A DNA stretch of 64,000 nt, from positions 62,001-126,000 of the forward strand of contig NZ_BNCD01000020.1 in NCBI RefSeq assembly GCF_014656295.1, read 5' to 3'. The notes under the pieces were generated by a model. It was not told the DNA's origin. It saw nothing but the letters and a program-made list of their open reading frames with translations, and did not search any database. Both the position numbers and the translations under genes were made by a program. Below are positions 35,378 to 43,867 of this stretch, in pieces (position 1 is the first letter of the stretch; each line of letters starts with the position of its first letter). Source of the DNA: Streptomyces sulfonofaciens. Lineage in GTDB: Bacteria > Actinomycetota > Actinomycetes > Streptomycetales > Streptomycetaceae.

Positions 35378-36494
35378 CGGTTCCGTTCAGGTTTGTACGC
35401 TCGGGCGGGATGGGTATGGCCTCAGCGTGCCGGGCGCGACGCCTTGACCGGACCCTTCCGTGACACCGGTCGGGGTAGCTGCCCGGGCCCGGCACGCCAG
35501 TCGGCGCACCGTGGAAGCGAAGAACACCCCGCACCTCCGAGCAGCACCGGCAAGAAGTGACACGTCTCATAGGCCCGGCCGGGCGACCGCCGGTCGGACC
35601 GTACTGCACCAGGCACATGCACCACACCACCGGTCGGACCGCATGCCGTGTCCGAGGCGGTGGCACGGGCCTGCCGCCCGCAGGGTGGGCCGATCCGCCG
35701 AAGGTATTGCCTCGGACAGCCGAGCGGCGGGGTCATCGTCGACCCCGGAGCGCCGCCCGGTCCCTCGGCGCTGCCTACGCGGTGTCCATGTGCCGCCTTC
35801 CGGTGGGCGCAGGTGGCCGGGGCAGTGATGTCGGTCACTGCCGGGCAGGATCGCCCCGTAGCGGGGCGGCCCGGGCCTGCGCACGGATCGTGCCGGTGCA
35901 TGAGCCGGGTGGGACGGCAGGTGCGGGGTGGACGCGGATGCGGACGCCTTGCAGAGGGACGCCGGGCCTGTCCGGCCGGCTCGGCATGCCCGCACACGGC
36001 GTGCCCTGCCGTGCCTGCCCGAACGCGGGCGGTCGCGGTGTGCCGTGCGGCCACCGGGCCGGGCTGCTGTGGTGTCGTGCCGTCTGCGGCGCCTGTGACG
36101 CGTCATGACGCCTGTGACGGCCGTGACGCCTGTGCCGAGCGTGACGACAGGCTCACGTGTGGCACCGGGCCGGCGTGCACGCCCGGAACCGACCGGTCCG
36201 CACCCGCGGTTCCGGCCGGGCCGAACCCCGGCGCGGAGCAGGTGTCCAGCACCTGCGCGGTGCGGGCGCCCCCCGCCGGTACGGCAGCGCGCTCGGTTCG
36301 TGTGCGATCCCGCGCAGCCGACGAGCCGATGGCGGCCCGGTGCGGTACGCGCCGTATCCGGCCGCCCGCCGCCGGTACCGACCCGGCGCCGCACGGGCGG
36401 CGAGATGCCCGCACATGCCGCAGTACCCGGCGACCGCTGGCGCGTCGGGCACTACGGCACTGCATACGTCAGTACGTCAAGACGACCGCATACG
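35378..36494. other. 1.1-kb gene-free spacer upstream of ispD
   Basis: No convincing gene is seen on either strand; codon position bias is absent and reading frames are short or overlap. It holds a CGCCTGTGAC triple repeat (36090-36136), a doubled GCATACGTCAG (36462 and 36488, the second running into the carD stop codon), and the ispD promoter region. It may be an old gene now beyond recognition. Confidence 0.5.
36090..36136. repeat. Three CGCCTGTG(A/C)C direct repeats, 18-19 nt apart
   Basis: Copies at 36090, 36109 and 36127, mixed with CGTGACG/CATGACG. The two-helical-turn spacing resembles an iteron or activator array, but no function can be assigned. Confidence 0.5.
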
Positions 36495-36977
36495 TCAGGA
36501 CGCGAGAACCTCGTCGAGCAGGGCCTCTGCCTTGTCCTCGTTCGTGTTCTCCGCGAGGGCGAGCTCGCTGACCAGGATCTGCCGGGCCTTGGCGAGCATC
36601 CGCTTCTCACCTGCGGAGAGTCCACGCTCGCGCTCACGGCGCCACAGGTCGCGGACCACTTCCGCAACCTTGATGACATCGCCCGATGCGAGCTTTTCGA
36701 GATTTGCCTTGTAGCGACGGGACCAGTTGGTGGGCTCCTCCGCGTACGGCGCGCGCAGCACCTCGAAGACCCGGTCCAGCCCGTCCTGACCGACCACATC
36801 ACGCACGCCGACGAACTCCGCATTGTCCGCTGGCACACGCACCGTCAGGTCGCCCTGGGCGACCTTCAGCACCAAGTAGGTCTTGTCCACGCCTTTGATC
36901 TGGCGAGTTTCGATGGCCTCGATCAGCGCGGCCCCGTGATGGGGATAGACCACGGTGTCGCCAACCTTGAACGTCAT
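36495..36977 (-). CDS. carD: CarD/CdnL-family RNA polymerase-binding regulator
   Basis: A 160-residue essential-type transcription factor that binds the RNA polymerase beta subunit and stabilises open complexes at housekeeping and rRNA promoters. The N-terminal Tudor-like RNAP-interaction domain reads FKVGDTVVYPHHGAALIEAIE; the C-terminal helical DNA-binding part includes NWSRRYKANLEKLASGDVIKVAEVVRDL and the Trp of RDLWRRERERGLS. Length and start (MTFKVGD) are typical. It precedes ispD-ispF on the same strand but is 1.1 kb away. Confidence 0.95.
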   Translation of the reverse strand: MTFKVGDTVVYPHHGAALIEAIETRQIKGVDKTYLVLKVAQGDLTVRVPADNAEFVGVRDVVGQDGLDRVFEVLRAPYAEEPTNWSRRYKANLEKLASGDVIKVAEVVRDLWRRERERGLSAGEKRMLAKARQILVSELALAENTNEDKAEALLDEVLAS

Positions 36978-37841
36978 GTGACAGGTACCCCTTCCGTGGC
37001 TATCCAGGGTAACACGAGAACGGCGTCTTCTGAATGGCGTTTTCGCAGGTCAGGGCATATCTCAGGGCTTGACAACAGCCTCGGTGACGTGCTGGGCGGC
37101 GCTTGCGGAAGCGGGAATTCGCAGGTCGGAGCGGTTGTACGGGGAGCCGGAAAGCGGGGCGCCCGTCACGCCGAAGGGTTGATCCAAGCGGCCGAACGTC
37201 CCGTTTTGTCGGATTCTGCGGCGGCGACTTCCGCTACTCCGTTCGGCGATCGCAGTCACATCCGAACCGATTGGAGAATTGATCACGGCTCCGGGGTTGA
37301 TCAATTCTCCGGACTCCGTGCATTCCTTACCAGAAATCCACGAGGCGCCGCGCACGGCTGTTATGTGAAAGGCGAACACGAGCCTCATGACGAACACACC
37401 GCGAACACGCAGGCAGTGGCCGGCGGCGCCATCCGCGGCGCCCGGCGCGGGGACGGGCGCGGGGACGGGCGCGGGGACGGGCGCGGCCAATGCGAGGGAG
37501 TTCCGGGCGGGCACGACGCCGTTCAGGGCGGAAACGACGCAGTTCAGGGACCGGCACCGGCCCTTTCAGGGGGGACGGTGCACCTTCGGGGCGGGCGCGG
37601 CGGCTTCGGGGCGGGCGGCACGGCGGACCCGGCGGCGGAGTCGCGGCGGCGCGAGGGGGGCCGTCCTCGGCGTGTCGGGCCCCGGGCGGGCCTGCCGCGG
37701 GCCGGGGCCGCGGTGTAGAGGCGGGTCGGGTGCTGCGCCGGATGGGCGGCTCGGTAACCTGGGCCCGCTGAGAAAGCGTTGGGGTACCGCGTGGGGCGCC
37801 CCGACCTCCGTACCGCCCACGTTCAAGGAGTTGCCGCCGCC
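36978..37841. other. Divergent spacer between carD and the lipoprotein gene
   Basis: Lower GC and more A/T than the surroundings, with no supported gene: a 100-codon minus-strand frame ending at 37062 has no codon bias. It contains the palindrome at 37273-37310, GGGGACGGGCGCG repeats (37447-37490), and presumably the carD promoter. Confidence 0.55.
37273..37310. other. Perfect 13-bp inverted repeat, AT-rich
   Basis: GGAGAATTGATCA (37273-37285) and TGATCAATTCTCC (37298-37310) match exactly around a 12-nt loop. There is no T-tract, so it is not a standard terminator. The TTGATCA cores are unusual in this GC-rich DNA. It could be an operator or an RNA hairpin. Confidence 0.75.
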
Positions 37842-38525
37842 GTGAGCAGCAGCCTTCGACGCGGCGCTCTCGCCGCCACCGCCCTCGGGTTCTCGATCGT
37901 CACACTCGCCGGGTGCGGCGTCGGCACCAACGCCCAGACGCTGGAGGTCGAGCCGGACAACGCCGCGACCACTCTCGGCGCCATCAAGGTGCAGAACGCC
38001 CTGGTCATCACCCAGCCCAAGCTCGACGCGAAAGGCCCGGCGGTGATTTCGGCCGCACTCTTCAACAGCGGCCGCACCGACCAGACGCTGGAGTCCGTGA
38101 CCCTTGCGGGCACCGGCACGGCCGCGCAGCTCAAGCCCGCGAAGGGCCAGGGCCCCCTGACGGTCCCCGCCGGCGGTTCGCTGGTGCTCGGCGGCAAGGG
38201 CAACGCCGTCGCGGTGCTGCCCAGCGGCCGTGAGGCGGTGCAGGACGGCGATGTGCAGCGGGTCACCTTCACCTTCAGCAGGACCGGTCAGGTGAAGCTG
38301 GACACGTTCGTCGTGCCGGCGCAGAGCTACTTCAGCACGTGGGGCCCGAGCACGCTGCCGCCCGCGCCCAGCGGGAGCCCGGCGGGAGGCCCGTCGCACT
38401 CGTCTTCCGGGTCGCCCTCGGACACGCCGTCCGGCACGGTCTCCGGTGCACCGGGCGACGGTGCCGGCACCCAGCACACCCCGGGCGCCCCGGGGTCCAC
38501 CGACAAGGCGCCCGCCGGTAGCTGA
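37842..38525 (+). CDS. Secreted lipoprotein, 227 aa
   Basis: The signal peptide ends in a lipobox, TLAGC, with the acylated Cys at 25. The mature part (about 30-170) is beta-rich (AIKVQNALVITQPK, VISAALFNSGRTDQTLESVTLAG, RVTFTFSRTGQVKLDTFVVPA), resembling periplasmic copper-chaperone-like or DUF461 folds, but it has no clear Met/His copper motif. The last 55 residues are Ser/Pro/Gly-rich. The GTG at 37842 follows AAGGAG. It lies upstream of, and convergent with, phoP-phoR, with a terminator between them. Function unknown. Confidence 0.82.
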   Translation: MSSSLRRGALAATALGFSIVTLAGCGVGTNAQTLEVEPDNAATTLGAIKVQNALVITQPKLDAKGPAVISAALFNSGRTDQTLESVTLAGTGTAAQLKPAKGQGPLTVPAGGSLVLGGKGNAVAVLPSGREAVQDGDVQRVTFTFSRTGQVKLDTFVVPAQSYFSTWGPSTLPPAPSGSPAGGPSHSSSGSPSDTPSGTVSGAPGDGAGTQHTPGAPGSTDKAPAGS

Positions 38526-38586
38526 CGGCAGTGCCGCCGTCCGGGGCCGAGGGCTCCGCGGCGCCGGGGCCGTTCCGTACGCGGCG

Positions 38587-38618
38587 AAGGGCGGCATCCC
38601 CGCACGGGTGCCGCCCTT
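38587..38618. terminator. Terminator hairpin after the lipoprotein gene
   Basis: AAGGGCGGCA (38587-38596) and TGCCGCCCTT (38609-38618), with an inner CCC/GGG, are followed by a T-rich stretch (TGTTGTGTGGTTGTT). Confidence 0.85.
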
Positions 38619-38789
38619 TGTTGTGTGGTTGTTGCTGTGGTGAGGGTGGTGAGGGTGCTGCGCGTCGCGAACGGGGCGGTGGGCACCCCGCGTCGGTCCG
38701 TCCGCCGACGGCAGCGGCGCCACGCCCCGCGGCCGAGGGCTCACGGCCCGCGGGCGACGGCCTTCCGGTGAGGGCCTTCCGGTGGGGGC

Positions 38790-39470
38790 CTACGGCTCGA
38801 ACTTGTAGCCGAGGCCGCGCACCGTCACCAGGTACCTGGGCGCCCCGGGGTCCGGCTCGATCTTGGCGCGCAGCCGTTTGACGTGCACGTCCAGGGTCTT
38901 GGTGTCACCGACGTAGTCGGCGCCCCAGACCCGGTCGATGAGCTGCATCCGGGTGAGCACCCGGCCTGCGTTGCGCAGGAGCATCTCCAGGAGGTCGAAC
39001 TCCTTGAGCGGCAGGTCGACCTTGGCTCCCGAGACGGTGACCACGTGGCGGTCGACGTCCATGCGGACGGGGCCCGCCTCCAGGGCCGCCGGGGTGACCT
39101 CCTCGGGCTCGCCCCTGCGGCGCAGCACGGCGCGGATCCGGGCGACCAGCTCACGGGACGAGAACGGCTTGGTGACGTAGTCGTCGGCCCCTATCTCCAG
39201 GCCCACGACCTTGTCGATCTCGCTGTCCTTGGCGGTGACCATGATCACCGGGACGTTGGAGCGGCTGCGTAGCTGACGGCAGACCTCGGTGCCGGGCAGC
39301 CCGGGCAGCATCAGGTCGAGCAGGACGAGGTCCGCGCCGTTGCGCTCGAACTCGTCGAGGCCGTCGGGTCCCGTGGTGGAGATGGCGACTTCGAAGCCCT
39401 CTTTGCGGAGCATGTAGGACAGGGCGTCGCTGAAGGACTCCTCGTCCTCGACGACGAGCACTCGGGTCAC
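38790..39470 (-). CDS. phoP: Response regulator PhoP (phosphate control)
   Basis: A 226-residue OmpR-family regulator that binds PHO boxes and controls phosphate scavenging and, in Streptomyces, antibiotic production. The acidic pocket is E8/D9, the phospho-acceptor is Asp52 (LLDLMLPG), the switch Thr lies in VTAKD and the Lys in YVTKPF. The winged helix (about 125-225) ends RYLVTVRGLGYKFEP. The GTG at 39470 follows GGAGG and overlaps the phoR stop by 4 nt, so the pair is translationally coupled. Confidence 0.95.
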   Translation of the reverse strand: MTRVLVVEDEESFSDALSYMLRKEGFEVAISTTGPDGLDEFERNGADLVLLDLMLPGLPGTEVCRQLRSRSNVPVIMVTAKDSEIDKVVGLEIGADDYVTKPFSSRELVARIRAVLRRRGEPEEVTPAALEAGPVRMDVDRHVVTVSGAKVDLPLKEFDLLEMLLRNAGRVLTRMQLIDRVWGADYVGDTKTLDVHVKRLRAKIEPDPGAPRYLVTVRGLGYKFEP

Positions 39471-40819
39471 GGAAGGACCTCCCGGGCGGTGAATGATTCG
39501 TACGGGGATGAGACGGACGTCTCGGTGGGCTGCCCGCTGCCGATGCGGCCGGCGTCGTCGCCGGCGTCGTCGGGTACGGGCTCCTCCCGTGGCGCACGAG
39601 CGCGGGCGGCACCCGCCTCCGGCAGCCGCAGGGTGAATGTGGAGCCCTGTCCCTCGGTGCTCCACACGGTGACCTCCCCGCCGTGCGAGGCGGCCACGTG
39701 CTTGACGATGGCCAGGCCGAGCCCGGTGCCTCCGGTGGCACGGGAGCGGGCCGGGTCGACACGGTAGAAGCGCTCGAAGATGCGCTCCTTGTCCTTCTCG
39801 GAGATGCCGATGCCCTGGTCGGTGACGGCTATCTCGATGAAGGCGCCGCCCGGTGCGGGCACCCGGCGTGCGGCGATGCCGACGCGGGTGCGGGACGGAC
39901 TGTAGTTGACTGCGTTCTCCACGAGGTTGCCGAGGGCCGCGGCGAGCTGGCCGCGGTTGCCCCACACCCGCAGGTCCTCGGCGTCCTGGCGGGGCTCCCC
40001 GGCGTCCGCGGCCGCGCCGGCGGGGCCGGGCCCCGCGGGTGCGCCGACGGAGGCGGCCATGGTGATGTGCTTGGTGCCGGCCTGGTGGCGGCAGCGGTCG
40101 ATGGCCTCGGCGGCCAGCTCGTCGACCCGGACCGGTTCCGCGTCCTCCAGCGGGTCGTCGTTCTGCACCCGGGAGAGGTCGATGAGCTCCTGGACAAGGC
40201 TGGTCAGGCGGGTGGCCTCGATCTGCATCCGGCCCGCGAAGCGCACCACGGCCTCGGGGTCGTCGGCCGCGTCGAGTACCGCTTCGGAGAGCAGGGAGAG
40301 GGCGCCGACCGGTGTCTTCAGCTCATGGCTCACGTTGGCCACGAAGTCACGGCGCACGGCCTCTATGCGGCGGGCCTCGGTCAGGTCCTCCACGAGGAGC
40401 AGCACCAGGCGGGAGCCGAGCGGTGCGACCCGGGCGGAGACGGCGAGCGCCTCGCCGCGTCCCGTGCCGCGCCGGGGCAGGTCCAGCTCGATCTGGCGTA
40501 TCTCGCCGTCCCTGCGGGTGTCCCTGGCCATCTTCAGCATCGGCTCCACGCCGAGCTTGCCGCCGCGCACCAGGCCGAGGGCGTACGCCGCCGAGCTGGC
40601 CTTGACGACGGCGTCGGCCTCGTCGAGGACGACGGCGGAGGAGCGCAGCACGGACAGGACCGTGTCGACGCCCGGGGGCAGCACGGGGTCGGTGTGCAGG
40701 GAGGTGCGGGTGGGTCTCTTCTGGTCGCGTTCGCTCCAGCGGAACGCCAGCGTCGCGGTCACGCCGGTGCACACACCGGCGATCGCGGTCGCTGCGGCGA
40801 CCGCCGCGTTCACGTCCAT
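39467..40819 (-). CDS. phoR: Sensor histidine kinase PhoR (SenX3-like)
   Basis: A 450-residue kinase with one N-terminal TM helix (about 4-25), a PAS-like sensor region (about 50-150) and a HisKA domain whose phospho-acceptor is His165 in FVANVSHELKTPVGALSLLS. The ATPase domain has NLVENAVNYSP (N box), VTDQGIGISEKDKERIFERF (G1/F) and GGTGLGLAIVKH (G2). It lacks an extracellular domain, as usual for actinobacterial PhoR, which senses phosphate through PhoU/Pst. An Ala/Gly-rich insertion (GAPAGPGPAGAAADAGE) sits in the ATPase domain. Divergent from phoU. Confidence 0.94.
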   Translation of the reverse strand: MDVNAAVAAATAIAGVCTGVTATLAFRWSERDQKRPTRTSLHTDPVLPPGVDTVLSVLRSSAVVLDEADAVVKASSAAYALGLVRGGKLGVEPMLKMARDTRRDGEIRQIELDLPRRGTGRGEALAVSARVAPLGSRLVLLLVEDLTEARRIEAVRRDFVANVSHELKTPVGALSLLSEAVLDAADDPEAVVRFAGRMQIEATRLTSLVQELIDLSRVQNDDPLEDAEPVRVDELAAEAIDRCRHQAGTKHITMAASVGAPAGPGPAGAAADAGEPRQDAEDLRVWGNRGQLAAALGNLVENAVNYSPSRTRVGIAARRVPAPGGAFIEIAVTDQGIGISEKDKERIFERFYRVDPARSRATGGTGLGLAIVKHVAASHGGEVTVWSTEGQGSTFTLRLPEAGAARARAPREEPVPDDAGDDAGRIGSGQPTETSVSSPYESFTAREVLP

Positions 40820-40892
40820 GGCTCCAGGTTATGCGCGCCGCTCCCCCGGGCCACAGCCGTCCAGGTGTCGCCTACGACACTCGTCGCCCAGA

Positions 40893-40925
40893 GTTCACCT
40901 CAGGGTCGGGGGTGGTTCATTTGCG
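40893..40925. promoter_or_regulatory. PHO box: three 11-nt direct repeat units
   Basis: GTTCACCTCAG (40893-40903), GGTCGGGGGTG (40904-40914) and GTTCATTTGCG (40915-40925) are head to tail. The outer units match the PhoP-binding consensus GTTCACC. The site sits between phoR and phoU, the known place for PhoP autoregulation of both operons. A further GTTCACC occurs at 40970. Confidence 0.9.
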
Positions 40926-41116
40926 ATGCCGGAAACGGTCGCGTAGGGCCCTGAACGTGGGAGCGTGGAGTTCACCCGGACCGGTGAGGTGCCGGGGAGC
41001 AGCAGGCTGACACGGCCGGCAGAGCCGTGCCAGGAAGGCCGGCGCGCCGGGGCTCGTCCACCAGGGGCCCGCGGCGGCCGGCGGGATCCGGAAAGAGTCA
41101 GAGAGGGACGAGCCAC

Positions 41117-41830
41117 ATGCGGGACGCGTACCACGAGGAACTGGACTCGATCGGCGAGGCCCTGGTCGATATGGCGCGCCTTGTCGGGTCGGCGATCGGG
41201 CGCGCCACCACGGCCATTCTCGACGCCGATCTGAAGCTCGCGGAGAGTGTGATCGCCGCCGACCAGAAGGTCGACGACCTCCAGCACGACCTGGAGGCGC
41301 GGGCGATCGCCCTGCTGGCGCGGCAGCAGCCGGTGGCGACGGATCTGCGGATCGTGGTCACCTCGCTGCGGATGAGCGCCGACCTGGAGCGCTCGGGTGA
41401 CCTGGCGCAGCACGTCGCCAAGCTGGCCCGGCTGCGCTTCCCGGACAGTGCGGTGCCCTACGACCTGCACGCCACCATCCTGGAGATGGGTCAGCTCGCG
41501 CAGCGGCTGATGGCGAAGGCCGCGGAGGTCATCGTCACCAAGGACATCGACCTGGCGCTCCAACTGGAGCAGGACGACGACGCGATGGACCTGCTGCACC
41601 GGACGCTGTTCCAGCACCTGATGGACGACCGGTGGAAGCACGGCATCGAGACGGCCGTCGACGTGACGCTGCTCGGCCGGTACTACGAGCGCTTCGCGGA
41701 CCACGCCGTGTCGGTGGCCAAGCGTGTGGTGTACCTGGTGACGGGTGAGCACGCGGACGAGCTCCAGCAGGACGTACAGCCCGCGATAAAGGGCGAGGGC
41801 CAGGCGGTCGCGGGCGGCGACGGGGTCTGA
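41117..41830 (+). CDS. phoU: Phosphate-transport regulator PhoU
   Basis: A 237-residue protein of two three-helix PhoU repeats that links the Pst transporter to the PhoR kinase and represses signalling when phosphate is ample. Each repeat has the metal-cluster signature: ADLERSGDLAQHVAKLA in the first and RYYERFADHAVSVAKRV in the second. The ATG at 41117 (MRDAYHEELD) follows GAGAGGGA. It is divergent from phoR across the PHO box. Confidence 0.95.
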   Translation: MRDAYHEELDSIGEALVDMARLVGSAIGRATTAILDADLKLAESVIAADQKVDDLQHDLEARAIALLARQQPVATDLRIVVTSLRMSADLERSGDLAQHVAKLARLRFPDSAVPYDLHATILEMGQLAQRLMAKAAEVIVTKDIDLALQLEQDDDAMDLLHRTLFQHLMDDRWKHGIETAVDVTLLGRYYERFADHAVSVAKRVVYLVTGEHADELQQDVQPAIKGEGQAVAGGDGV

Positions 41831-41837
41831 GGGGCCC

Positions 41838-41903
41838 GTCTGACGTGTGGGGCGCCCCCGTCTGACCCGTGGGGCGCCCCCCTCTGAAGCGTGGGGCGCC
41901 GCC
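41838..41903. terminator. 22-bp tandem repeat with GGGGCGCCCC palindromes after phoU
   Basis: Three 22-bp units (41838, 41860, 41882), each containing GTGGGGCGCC; the first two contain the perfect palindrome GGGGCGCCCC. They follow the phoU stop codon and probably act as its terminator. Confidence 0.6.
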
Positions 41904-42016
41904 GTGTGATGTCCGCGGGCCACGTCCGCGGGCCCGAGCCCCCATGCGCCCTTGATGCGCCCGATGCGCCGGGACTGCAATGGGCGCACGGAGACCGTGC
42001 CCGCGAGGAGGATCCG

Positions 42017-42172
42017 ATGGCCGAATCCCCGACGACCGACGTTTCACAGGAAGAGCACGCGCCCGAGGCGGTGCGGCACCTGCCGCTGCTCGGCGCCTGC
42101 GGCTGCGGCTCGGGCTGCGGCTGCGGCTGCCAGTCCGGTTCGCCCTGTCAGTGCGGTGGCAACTGCGGCTGA
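42017..42172 (+). CDS. Cysteine-rich metallothionein-like peptide, 51 aa
   Basis: Eight cysteines lie in the last 24 residues (positions 28, 30, 34, 36, 38, 44, 46, 50), as CGC, CGCGC and CQC clusters separated by Gly/Ser, after an acidic N-terminus with no Cys. This density and CxC spacing are those of metallothioneins, so soft-metal binding (Cu, Zn, Cd) is likely but unproven. GAGGAGGA lies just before the ATG, and a strong terminator follows 70 bp downstream, so it is a real expressed gene. It sits 190 bp after phoU. Confidence 0.85.
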   Translation: MAESPTTDVSQEEHAPEAVRHLPLLGACGCGSGCGCGCQSGSPCQCGGNCG

Positions 42173-42244
42173 GCCAGGCTCCGCCGTCACCGCGTCCAGC
42201 GCCGCGGCCCGCCGCCGCACCGTGGCCACCGCGGCACCTACTGC

Positions 42245-42276
42245 GAAGGGGCCGGCCCGCTCGGGCCGGCCCCTTC
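42245..42276. terminator. Perfect 15-bp hairpin after the Cys-rich gene
   Basis: GAAGGGGCCGGCCCG (42245-42259) pairs with CGGGCCGGCCCCTTC (42262-42276) around a 2-nt loop. Confidence 0.93.
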
Positions 42277-42306
42277 CGCGTTCACCCCGCGCCCCTCACT
42301 CGGAGC

Positions 42307-42378
42307 GGCCCCTCACGGGGAGCAGGCCCCTCACGGGGAGCAGGCCCCTCACGGGGAGCGGGTCCCTCACGGGGAGTG
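42307..42378. repeat. 18-bp tandem repeat, four copies, each a mini-hairpin
   Basis: GGCCCCTCACGGGGAGCA and variants at 42307, 42325, 42343 and 42361. Each unit has CCCC-TCAC-GGGG self-complementarity. No gene is seen from here to 42506. Confidence 0.9.
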
Positions 42379-42506
42379 GCCCTGTCCGCCGGGTGGGGCG
42401 GCGCGGGGCCGCGGGGCGATCGGCCCGGTGGTGCACCGCGGGAGCATCGTGGCCGGGCGCGCCGTTCCCCGCGCCGCCTTCCGGGCGCCGTGGCGCGGTC
42501 CCACCC

Positions 42507-43370
42507 CTACGTCTCCGTGCCGCGGGTCCTGCCGGGGATTCTGGGACCGAGGTCGTCGCTCCGCGGGTCGCACGTCTCGCCACGCCCGCCTGCCCGGACG
42601 GCGAAGTTCTCCTGGGAGCCGCGTGCCGCACGGGCGAACTCGTCACGGACCGCCTGGAACCGCTCCAGCAACGGATCACGGACCCATCCGCCCATCATGA
42701 GGTCCCAGCATGCCACCGAGTTGGCCACGTCGAGCACCTGATCCACCTGCTCCGCGGTCAGGGCACGGCTTTCCCGCAACGTGAACCCCAGGAAATCAAG
42801 CTGCGCCCACCGCTCTTCGTCCTCCAGGCTCCCCCACTGGGACAAGAGCTCCCAGGCGACGAACGCCGAACCGTGCTGCGGGTCTTCGCACACCTCTGCG
42901 TCGCGCGGGCACCAGTGGGTTTCCAAGGCGCTGACCGCCGCTCGCAGCACAGCTCTCCGCAGGGCCAGCTTCTCCAGCCCCAAGCTCTGCTCCAGCACGT
43001 CCCGTGCTCGGGCCGTGAGGGACGGCGGCCCCAGCACGGCGACGCCTGCCTGGGCCTCGACCACTCCCGTCACCTTCTGGTCCAGCAGGGCCTTGCGGGA
43101 CTCGTGGGGAACGGCCGGTAGCTCTCGCACCGTTCGCACGAGCAGGTCCGCTGCACACAGGAGCCGCGTGTACGCCGCACGACGCTCGCTCTCCAGCGCG
43201 TGCTCGCGCCCCGCACGCCCCTGGAGCCGAGCGGCCTGCACCGCCGCTTCGGACTGGCCGAGTCCGACGGCCACCGCCGCATCAGCGGCTCTGTCCATGC
43301 TTCGCCTGGTCCAGTGCGCTGCGACCAGGGTGGCCGGGACGGTGATGAACGCCGTCACCACGGTCGTCAC
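42507..43370 (-). CDS. Hypothetical membrane-anchored helical protein
   Basis: A 287-residue protein: one N-terminal TM helix (VVTAFITVPATLVAAHW), then a long helical region (SMDRAADAAVAVGLGQSEAAVQAARLQGRAGREHALESERRAAYTRL). The pattern, TM anchor plus coiled coil plus 'RxAYxRLLxAADLL', is common among uncharacterised Streptomyces accessory proteins. The GTG at 43370 is chosen for the GGAGGGA before it; an ATG at 43403 is in frame. Codon bias is weaker than in the core genes and it lies in a scarred region, so it was probably acquired. Confidence 0.6.
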   Translation of the reverse strand: MTTVVTAFITVPATLVAAHWTRRSMDRAADAAVAVGLGQSEAAVQAARLQGRAGREHALESERRAAYTRLLCAADLLVRTVRELPAVPHESRKALLDQKVTGVVEAQAGVAVLGPPSLTARARDVLEQSLGLEKLALRRAVLRAAVSALETHWCPRDAEVCEDPQHGSAFVAWELLSQWGSLEDEERWAQLDFLGFTLRESRALTAEQVDQVLDVANSVACWDLMMGGWVRDPLLERFQAVRDEFARAARGSQENFAVRAGGRGETCDPRSDDLGPRIPGRTRGTET

Positions 43371-43867
43371 GGCGACTACTCCCTCCAATGACACCGGACG
43401 CATGGTGCCGCATCGCACCGCGCACTGTCGCCAGTTGTGCCGAACCTGCCTCGACTCCGGCAGAACCGTGTATACGGGCTCCCGAGCCTCGACGGGGGTC
43501 GGGCGCTCCAGGGGCGGTTCTCCCCTGGGCCTGCGGCGGTCCGGACCCGGCCGTACCGCCGACCGGGGCCGCGGCGGTGCCGCCCGCCCGGTCCGGCTGC
43601 CGACCGCGGACGCGAGCGCATCGTCAGAGGGCGGCCACACGGCCCGAACACCGCAACGTGCCCCGCCCGGCGACGTAGCCGCAGGCGGGGGGCTCGTTCG
43701 TGGGCGCCTGCTTCTTCTTGCCCTGGGTCTGGCGGGCCCGTCCTCCATCCCTGGTCAGGGACAGGGACACCCTGCCCGACCTGCGGTCGGGCGGTCGTTG
43801 CCAGTCGTTGCCGGTCGTCGTCCGTCGCCACTGGGACTCACGGCCAGAGGACGCTGTGCCCGCGGCG
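43371..43867. other. Junction spacer with no clear gene
   Basis: No intact gene is seen. One minus-strand frame ending at 43624 reads QTQGKKKQAPTNEPPACGYV and then AGRGTLRCSGRVAAL, which looks protein-like but has no start or domain. Its DNA shares CTTCTTCTTGCCCTGG (about 43709) with the 3' end of the phosphoglycerate mutase gene (about 44719), perhaps a trace of duplication. Confidence 0.4.

Noticed and set aside
35422..36394. Several overlapping frames in the spacer before ispD
   Set aside because: Arg/Pro/Ala-rich on both strands, no domain, no codon-position bias.
37062..37388. Minus-strand gene of about 108 codons upstream of carD
   Set aside because: No third-position GC bias, no ribosome site, and the palindrome at 37273-37310 lies within it; it reads like regulatory DNA.
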